Shown: one piece after another, positions 23,325-27,995 of the stretch
Layout of the letters: every line of letters begins with the position of its first letter
Numbering within the stretch: the first letter of the stretch is position 1
NCBI GenBank assembly: GCA_964451935.1
Contig: CAYVKE010000032.1
Coordinates: forward strand, 1-27,995
Direction: 5' to 3'
DNA from: CALFXN01 sp964451935
GTDB taxonomy: Bacteria; Synergistota; Synergistia; Synergistales; Aminobacteriaceae
Length of the DNA stretch: 27,995 bases
Notes under the pieces: model-generated
Databases searched by the model: none
Told to the model about the DNA's origin: nothing
What the model saw: only the letters and a program-made list of their open reading frames with translations
Program-made: the position numbers and the translations under genes

Positions 23325-24764
23325 ATGAACCTGTCGTTGTTCGACAGAGCCAGGGGCTTCGTATCGCAGAAGGCGACGAAGCGGATGCTGCAATTGGCCG
23401 GCGAAGGGAAAACGGAAGAACTGGCGTCCCTCTTCCGGACGATAGCGGGATTCGCGCCCGCGAAATACCACAGAGAAAGCCTTGCGCTGCTCGCCGACAT
23501 GATCGAGGCCGACGACCCGTTCTTCGGGTTCTTCAGGCGGATCGCCCGCGAAGCGAGCCCGAAATGCCTGGAAAAACTCATCCAGAACCTCATCGTGAAC
23601 TTCATGACCCTGGGACGCGGCATCCGGGACCGCAAGGAAAAGGAACTCGGCGTCCACCTTCCGAACTTCCTCGTCATCAGCCCCACGATGAAATGCAACC
23701 TGAGCTGCCGCGGGTGCTACGCCGGGCAGTACGACACCTCCGAAGAGCTGTCGTTCGACGAACTGGACGCCATCCTGACCGAAGCGAAAGAACTGGGAAT
23801 GTACTTCTTCACCTTCACGGGGGGCGAAGCCTTCACGCGGCGGGATCTTCCCGAACTGTGGAAAAAGCACGGCGACTGCATCTTCCAGGTGTACACGAAC
23901 GGAACGCTGCTGGACGACGACATGGTCCGAACGCTGGCCGACCTCGGCAACGTCTACCCCATGGTCTCCGTGGAAGGCGGCGTCCGCGAGACGGACGACC
24001 GCCGCGGAAAGGGAACGTACGACGCGGTCACGGCCGCCTACGACCGCATGAAACGGGCGGGGATGATCTTCGGATTCAGCGCGACGTACACGAACGCGTC
24101 GGCTCCGTACCTGACCAGCGACGACTTCCTGCGAACGATGATCGACCGGGGCTGCATGGCGGGATGGTTCTTCCAGTACGTTCCGATCGGGACGAAGCCG
24201 GACCTCTCCTACATGGCGTCGCCCGAAGAGCGCGTCGCGCTGCACAAAAAGGTCACGGAGTGGCGGAAAAGCCCCGAATTTCCGATCTTCCTGGGAGACT
24301 TCTGGAACGACGGCCCGTTCGTCGACGGCTGCATGGCGGGCGGCGAGCGCTACTGGCACATCATCGCCGACGGCCGCGTGGAACCCTGCGTCTTCGTCCC
24401 CTTCGCCGCGGACTCCGTTCGGGAAAAGAGCCTGGTCGACATCGCGCGAAGCCCGTTCTTCACGGCCATCAGAAACGCCCAGCCCTACGGCGACGACAAC
24501 CTCCTCCGCCCCTGCCTGATCCTGGACCACCCGGAAGTCCTTCGCGGACTGATCGAAAAATACGGCGCGAAGCCCTGCCACGAAGGGCTCCGGCATCTTC
24601 TGGGCGGAACGTGCGCCGAAGGGCTCGACCGCTACGCGCAGACGCTGAAGGGGCAGTTCGCCCCCCTGTGGGAAAACGGCGAGAAGGAGCGGTACATGCG
24701 AAGCCTCGAAAGGGAAGACAAGGCGCGCTACAGGGAGAAGATGGAGAAGCGCGCGGGCGTGTGA
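23325..24764 (+). CDS. Radical SAM protein of unknown substrate
   Basis: 479 residues from the ATG at 23325 (GGAGG 9 bases upstream). Residues 1-110 are a helical N-terminal extension. The radical SAM cluster motif is Cys124-x3-Cys128-x2-Cys131 ('MKCNLSCRGCYAG'), followed by 'FTFTGGEAF' (166-168), the S-adenosylmethionine contact. Later cysteines ('DGCMAGG', 'VEPCVFVPF', 'RPCLIL', 'KPCHEGL', 'GGTCAEG') could hold auxiliary iron-sulfur clusters as in SPASM-type enzymes. It could modify a peptide or another small molecule. No precursor peptide, transporter or partner gene adjoins it; the double-glycine peptide at 5950 is about 17 kb away. The gene contains an 11-bp direct repeat (23891-23901 and 24086-24096) that matters for the fragment at 25974. 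Monocistronic. Confidence 0.92.
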   Translation: MNLSLFDRARGFVSQKATKRMLQLAGEGKTEELASLFRTIAGFAPAKYHRESLALLADMIEADDPFFGFFRRIAREASPKCLEKLIQNLIVNFMTLGRGIRDRKEKELGVHLPNFLVISPTMKCNLSCRGCYAGQYDTSEELSFDELDAILTEAKELGMYFFTFTGGEAFTRRDLPELWKKHGDCIFQVYTNGTLLDDDMVRTLADLGNVYPMVSVEGGVRETDDRRGKGTYDAVTAAYDRMKRAGMIFGFSATYTNASAPYLTSDDFLRTMIDRGCMAGWFFQYVPIGTKPDLSYMASPEERVALHKKVTEWRKSPEFPIFLGDFWNDGPFVDGCMAGGERYWHIIADGRVEPCVFVPFAADSVREKSLVDIARSPFFTAIRNAQPYGDDNLLRPCLILDHPEVLRGLIEKYGAKPCHEGLRHLLGGTCAEGLDRYAQTLKGQFAPLWENGEKERYMRSLEREDKARYREKMEKRAGV

Positions 24765-24826
24765 ACAGAGCGCGCGCCCCTGAAACACCCGGCGTTTCGC
24801 CTTCGCTGAAGCAGGCGTCCGAAATA

Positions 24827-24850
24827 AAAGCCCCTCCGGAGAGGGGCTTT
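24827..24850. terminator. Bidirectional intrinsic terminator
   Basis: Perfect 10-bp stem AAAGCCCCTC / GAGGGGCTTT around CGGA, with CGTTTT on the plus side and TTTTATTT on the minus side. It serves the convergent radical SAM gene (plus) and PIN gene (minus). Confidence 0.9.
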
Positions 24851-24855
24851 CGTTT

Positions 24856-25602
24856 TCATTCAATCGGCGGGCCGTACCCTGCCGCAGCGAGCAAACCTAC
24901 GAGAATCGCCCTGACTATCACCTTCGAGGGGAAAGTCCGCAGCAATTCGCTTCCCATCTTAAGGGAATACACTTGCGATTCGTCGTGTTCATCCGCATCC
25001 TTCAGGGTCAGCCCGAAAGCGAGAGCGAATCCCTCCGGATCGAGGATGCCGGTATACAACAACAACTTCGCTTCGTCGATAAGTCGGCTGACCAGATCAG
25101 CCAGCTGTTGCGTCGAATAGTCCTCTTCACGTAATTCGACAATCAGCCCGTTCATCGCGTTTCTTATCATGGGATGCGGTTCAAACCAGAGTTTCGGCGT
25201 CCGAAAAAAGACCATATCGCATACGTCGGAAAACGGTGCGACCTCGTGATCGGAAGTCAGCAGCACCCCTTGGAGTTTTTGCGCAAGCGCCAATGCGACG
25301 CAATCGGCGAGCGAAATCCGGATCTTTCGACGGAAGCCGGACGCCTTGATCTCCGACGCTTTCCTCCAAATCGGGGCGTCAATCTCCTCGTATATCTCAA
25401 TCCCTGTCTTCCGGATATCCGCAAGGGCTTCCTCAACCATTTGCACGTCGTTCTCACGTTTCAGAAAATCGTAGCGCACCTCGCACCAATTAAGGGCATG
25501 GATCACGCAGTCATGTTTACAAATCGCATCCGAAACAACATCGGAGCCCTTTTCGCCCGTGAGATAGGCGATAAGGGCGCAGGCGTCAAGAACGACTACC
25601 AT
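24856..25602 (-). CDS. PIN-domain ribonuclease (VapC-like) with long C-terminal extension
   Basis: 248 residues, about twice the length of a usual VapC toxin. Residues 1-130 are a PIN domain with the acidic metal site Asp6 ('VLDACALIAYL'), Glu41 ('WCEVRYD'), Asp100 ('SLADCVALALA') and Asp118 ('LLTSDHEV'). Family role: magnesium-dependent RNA cleavage, usually as a toxin. Residues about 140-248 are an unrecognised helical extension ('DYSTQQLADLVSRLIDEAKL', then 'GSELLRTFPSKVIVRAIL') that might hold a self-inhibitory or targeting function. The ATG overlaps the stop of a tiny upstream gene (ATGGTAG), the usual coupling in toxin-antitoxin pairs. Base composition is clearly lower in GC than in neighbouring genes, which suggests acquisition. 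Confidence 0.88.
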   Translation of the reverse strand: MVVVLDACALIAYLTGEKGSDVVSDAICKHDCVIHALNWCEVRYDFLKRENDVQMVEEALADIRKTGIEIYEEIDAPIWRKASEIKASGFRRKIRISLADCVALALAQKLQGVLLTSDHEVAPFSDVCDMVFFRTPKLWFEPHPMIRNAMNGLIVELREEDYSTQQLADLVSRLIDEAKLLLYTGILDPEGFALAFGLTLKDADEHDESQVYSLKMGSELLRTFPSKVIVRAILVGLLAAAGYGPPIE

Positions 25603-25757
25603 GCTTCGATATCTTTACGCTTCTCTTCAAGAAACTCCTCGCTACTCGAAAGCTTCCCGGCATATTTGCCGCAAAGGCGAAGAACCGCCTCGCATCGGCA
25701 ACGCCGCTGTTCTTCCGTCAGTTCGCTCCGGCTTGCGCCCAAAAGCAACACATTCAC
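25596..25757 (-). CDS. Small protein upstream of the PIN gene, candidate antitoxin
   Basis: 53 residues from a GTG at 25757, with a near-perfect AAAGGAGGTGA ribosome site 8 bases upstream; the stop TAG overlaps the PIN ATG. It has 'SELTEEQRRCRCEAVLRLCG' in the middle and an acidic, lysine-rich C-terminal helix 'SSEEFLEEKRKDIEAW', the kind of tail that VapB-type antitoxins use to wrap the toxin. There is no recognisable DNA-binding fold, and it is shorter than most VapB proteins. The reading frame has no stops and is supported mainly by the ribosome site and the translational overlap. Confidence 0.7.
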   Translation of the reverse strand: MNVLLLGASRSELTEEQRRCRCEAVLRLCGKYAGKLSSSEEFLEEKRKDIEAW

Positions 25758-25782
25758 GGCGTTCACCTCCTTTGCTTTCCTG

Positions 25783-25798
25783 CAATATTACAATATTA
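25783..25798 (-). promoter_or_regulatory. Tandem 8-bp repeat in the PIN operon promoter region
   Basis: CAATATTA is present twice in a row (25783-25790 and 25791-25798, plus strand). It sits about 26 bases before the GTG of the small gene in an A/T-rich stretch that probably holds the -10. It may be an operator for autoregulation. The region 25799-25973 holds no gene I can support. Confidence 0.4.
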
Positions 25799-25973
25799 TC
25801 TGTTATCACCCGGGAAGGGGCAAGTATCCCATGAAAGAGATCCCTCTCCTGAGAGGTCTCCATCTTCGCGTTGTCTTTACCCGATAACGAACCTCCGGAT
25901 CTCCTCATCCGTCAGCGAATTCGTGCTCCTGCCGATGAATTTGCACCAGTCGAGCAGATCCCTTATGCGGAGA

Positions 25974-26081
25974 ACGCGGCGGGATCTTCCCGAACTGTGG
26001 AAAAGACACGGCGACGGCATCTTCCAGGTGTACGCGAACGCGTCGGTCCCGCACATGAAGAGCGATGACTTCCTCCGCTCG
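25974..26081 (+). pseudogene. Rearranged fragment of the radical SAM gene
   Basis: Bases 25974-26040 match 23835-23901 of the intact radical SAM gene at 63 of 67 positions. Bases 26041-26081 then match 24097-24137 at about three quarters of positions. The two source segments are 195 bp apart in the intact gene, and the junction falls exactly on its 11-bp direct repeat GTACACGAACG. The frame is kept (65 codons removed) and reads 'RRDLPELWKRHGDGIFQVYA' then 'NASVPHMKSDDFLRS'. The radical SAM cysteines are absent, so it is not functional. A short open frame on the opposite strand ends at 25877, with an unrecognised tail ('SLTDEEIRRFVIG'). Confidence 0.8.
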
Positions 26082-26120
26082 CGCCGGAAAGAACAAGCCC
26101 TCTTCGCGAGGGGCGCCGCT

Positions 26121-26543
26121 CTACAGGATGACAGGTTCCCTGATGTCAAGCTCCTTCTTCAAGGCTTCCTGAAGGACGAAGGAGATATTGACATCGCCGC
26201 GTTTCTTGAGTTCCTCCTCCATCCACGCAGGGATGGTGAGCGTCTTCTTGACGGCTTTTCTGCTCCACGCGCGTCGAACCGGCGTCATCGCCGCCACGAC
26301 GATCTGAACGAAGCCTCCCGACGGGGGAACGACATCCTCCGCCGGCGTGGGCGACGGAATGCCGTCTTTCCGGACCTCACGGAAATACATGCAATCCTCG
26401 AGAACGGCCTGAGCCTCGACGATGGACTCTTCCACGGTGTCGGCGGACGTGAAGCAGTTCTCGAGGTCCGGAAATGTCACCGTCCAGCCGTCGCCGTCCG
26501 GGACGAAAACAGCAGGATATTTGTAAAAGCCCGGGTGTTTCAT
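26121..26543 (-). CDS. hicB: HicB-family antitoxin with ribbon-helix-helix domain, no HicA partner
   Basis: 140 residues from the ATG at 26543 (AGGTGG upstream). Residues 1-65 show the HicB fold typical of this family: 'YPAVFVPDGDGWTVTFPDLE' then 'CFTSADTVEESIVEAQAVLE'. Residues about 100-140 ('KKTLTIPAWMEEELKKRG', 'NISFVLQEALKKEL') fit a ribbon-helix-helix DNA-binding tail. In the known system HicB neutralises the HicA mRNA interferase and represses the operon. No HicA-like small frame (about 60 residues with the conserved Gly-Ser-His) is seen on either side, so this is an orphan or a relic. A 14-bp palindrome lies upstream and could be its operator. Confidence 0.88.
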   Translation of the reverse strand: MKHPGFYKYPAVFVPDGDGWTVTFPDLENCFTSADTVEESIVEAQAVLEDCMYFREVRKDGIPSPTPAEDVVPPSGGFVQIVVAAMTPVRRAWSRKAVKKTLTIPAWMEEELKKRGDVNISFVLQEALKKELDIREPVIL

Positions 26544-26636
26544 TGTTTCCACCTGCCTTTGCGGAAGCCCTCCTCACGCTTTCATTGCCGGGACACGGCT
26601 TCCCTTTCCTTGCGCTTCGTAAAGCTCCGATTTTTG

Positions 26637-26658
26637 ATTGTAGCACGTGTCAACACGT
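26637..26658 (-). promoter_or_regulatory. Candidate -10 and palindromic operator upstream of hicB
   Basis: On the minus strand, TACAAT (26642-26637) is a good -10. Immediately upstream is the 14-bp palindrome ACGTGT-CA-ACACGT (26645-26658). No clear -35 at 17 bp. The layout fits autorepression by the ribbon-helix-helix tail of HicB. Confidence 0.5.
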
Positions 26659-27019
26659 ATTTTGCCACGACCGCTCTTTACGGTCTGACGACGATGACGG
26701 GGCTTCGCCGACGTCGTCTTTTAAATTCCGGACGGGATACTCTCGACGCTTCTCCGAGGATTCCCCGTTGGGGAAGTGTAATTGTCGTTTGCCGCTCGCC
26801 TTCTGTTTCATGGAAAACGTCCGATCGGCTTGCGCCACTGCGAACGCAAAGCCCTGTCATCGACGCTTGTATGGCGCGTTAAGGGTGTGAAACGATTGAT
26901 CTACGCTGATTATCAGCTCACCTCCAATCGTGTGGGGATTTGCACGATCGCCGACACATTCGGCGCGTCCCACCCGGTTCACACTCACTTGCGTGGGGAG
27001 TTGTAATCCTGCCCCATTG
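26659..27019. other. Gene-free stretch before the IS remnants
   Basis: About 360 bases with no gene I can support; short open frames here have no ribosome site and no recognisable product. Two weakly similar motifs containing GTGGGGA (around 26932 and 26993) lie exactly 61 bp apart. They are noted as a possible but unproven decayed CRISPR unit. Confidence 0.4.
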
Positions 27020-27232
27020 CGCCACTCGGTCATCGTGACGACGAACCTTGGGTTCGGCAACCGGACGGCGGTCTCCGGCAACCCGAACATGACGACGGCC
27101 CTGCTCGACCGCCTGACCCACAGGGCGCGCATCATCGAGTGTGCGTCGGAAAGCTACAGGCTGAAGGAAACGCTGAAGGAGGGAAGAGAGAGAAGCCACA
27201 CACAACTCAAAACGGCAGTCGTGGAAGAATGA
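27020..27232 (+). pseudogene. IS21 family IstB-like ATPase, C-terminal remnant
   Basis: About 70 codons that read 'RHSVIVTTNLGFG', 'NMTTALLDRLTHRARIIE' and 'ESYRLKETLK', the conserved C-terminal end of IstB helper ATPases of IS21-type elements. The Walker A and B region and the istA transposase are missing, and the upstream sequence is unrelated. It is a dead fragment, ending 14 bases before the IS3 remnant. Confidence 0.8.
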
Positions 27233-27245
27233 TCGCGGTGGTCAA

Positions 27246-27470
27246 AATTCGGCTATCCCTGGTGATCAGATTTGCGTTGTCAAAACCATGGAAAGCTTCT
27301 TCGGGACATTGAAAACGGAATGCGTTCACAGGAGAGACTACCGGACGCGTGACGAGGCGAGGACGGACATATTTAGGCATATAGAAATGTTCTACAACAG
27401 GAAGCGGCTTCATTCCGGAATCGGGTACAAGACCCCGGAAAGCTACGAAAACGGGAGATTCGGCGCATAA
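27246..27470 (+). pseudogene. IS3 family transposase (OrfB), C-terminal remnant
   Basis: The frame from 27288 reads 'MESFFGTLKTECVH', 'YRTRDEARTDIFRHIEMFYN' and 'RKRLHSGIGYKTPESYE', the classic end of IS3-family DDE transposases. It keeps only the final catalytic Glu (in 'ESFF'). The normally conserved residues just before it are replaced by unrelated codons (27246-27287). The rest of the element is absent. Its in-frame stop is at 27470. Confidence 0.85.
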
Positions 27471-27577
27471 ATCTGTGTCCGGGGTTTCCGGGGAAGGTCA
27501 AATCAACATTCGAGGCGTGGGAACATTCCGTGCTCGTCGGCCCCGGGTAAGAGTTCTATTTTCCAGGAACAACAAGA

Positions 27578-27995
27578 GTTTATCCCCGCATAAACGGGGG
27601 AATTCCCGCAACCAAAGAAGAAGCATATAACGACTACGGCCTATCCTCGCACGTACGAGGAAAACAGTCCTATTTTACCGCACAAGAAAGTTTGGTAGTC
27701 CATCTCGGCCTCGTCAATCCCGGATTTTTTTCTCCGCGCACGCGGGGGAAACTATCGCTTTCGCTTCGCGGTCGACCGTGCAGTGAGTCTATCCCCGCGC
27801 ATGCGGGGGAACCCATTCGCCGCCGTATCGGTGCCAGCTGTGGCGGGGTCTATCCCCGCGCATGCGGGGGAACCGTCCGGTTCGTCGAAAGCCGCAACTT
27901 AACGGCGGGTCTATCCCCGCGCATGCGGGGGAACCTCGCGTCCCTGGTGGTCTTGTGCTCGATCGGCGGGTCTATCCCCGCGCATGCGGGGGGAC
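27578..27995 (-). CRISPR. Type I-E-like CRISPR array, trailer end, truncated by the window edge
   Basis: Four good repeats, plus-strand form GTCTATCCCCGCGCATGCGG followed by GGGAACC, start at 27787, 27848, 27909 and 27970, exactly 61 bp apart. The core CCCCGC-GCAT-GCGGGG is a 6-bp hairpin. The minus-strand form ends in ATAGACC, matching the type I-E crRNA handle, so the crRNA is read from the minus strand and the leader lies to the right, outside the window. To the left, decayed repeats start at 27726, 27639 and 27578, as expected at the old end. The last repeat has six G and one A where the others have five and two. Intact spacers are about 32-33 bases. No cas genes in the window. Confidence 0.93.

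Noticed and set aside
21779..25120. 1113-codon plus-strand frame spanning the hydrolase and the radical SAM gene
   Set aside because: It crosses terminators and promoters, is antisense to one real gene and out of frame with another, and resembles no protein family.
25877..26149. A 90-codon minus-strand gene downstream of hicB
   Set aside because: Its middle part is antisense to the radical SAM fragment and there is no ribosome site. Only the last 30 codons could be a relic of something else, and I do not recognise them.
26553..26840. A HicA toxin gene upstream of hicB
   Set aside because: No frame of about 60 residues with the HicA Gly-Ser-His pattern was found on either strand here or downstream of hicB.
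27471..27995. cas genes or a leader next to the array
   Set aside because: No open frame resembling a Cas protein is present, and the orientation of the repeats puts the leader to the right, outside the window.

Overview
The window looks like an accessory-rich stretch of a GC-rich Synergistota (Synergistetes) chromosome. The main evidence is four secreted proteins (three tandem paralogues at 1-4527 and one at 19502-20038) that end in the Synergist-type C-terminal sorting signal: a Gly-Gly-Gly-Cys motif, a hydrophobic segment and a short basic tail. This signal is known from that phylum. Assignment below phylum is not possible from the sequence alone.

Layout. (1) 1-4527, minus strand: three tandem right-handed beta-helix surface proteins, the first cut by the left edge. 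(2) 4645-6158, minus: a small operon of a double-glycine-leader peptide, an internal terminator-like hairpin, a 95-residue helical protein and a MerR/GyrI-type regulator. Its promoter has the MerR hallmark of a 19-bp spacer containing a dyad, and a near-copy of that promoter lies in front of the beta-helix genes. (3) 6163-10056, minus: a partner-switching module (STAS antagonist, RsbW-like kinase, NMT1-like substrate-binding protein, membrane-anchored PP2C phosphatase) with overlapping genes. (4) 10423-12069, minus: a large lipoprotein. (5) 12254-19246, plus: a GntR/FadR-controlled catabolic cluster (split transketolase, TctCBA tripartite transporter, zinc-dependent dehydrogenase); the same 11-bp operator motif lies before the regulator and before tctC. 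(6) 19502-23050: a small Synergist-CTERM protein, a pyrophosphate-dependent phosphofructokinase, and a convergent lipoprotein hydrolase. (7) 23325-24764: a radical SAM enzyme with a strong promoter. (8) 24856-27470: a defence/mobile scrap zone with a PIN toxin-like gene and a tiny overlapping upstream ORF, a rearranged fragment of the radical SAM gene, an orphan HicB antitoxin, and C-terminal remnants of IS21 (istB) and IS3 transposase genes. (9) 27578-27995: the decayed trailer end of a type I-E-like CRISPR array that runs off the right edge. No cas genes are in the window.

How the parts work together. The strongest candidate for an undescribed system is region 2 plus region 1: a MerR regulator that appears to control both its own operon, which carries a leader-type micropeptide, and the adjacent surface-protein cluster. 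The GntR cluster reads as uptake and oxidation or rearrangement of an unidentified sugar acid or polyol. The partner-switching operon reads as an extracellular or periplasmic signal relayed to an unseen target. No RNA genes were recognised. All functional statements rest on motif reading; no database search was run.
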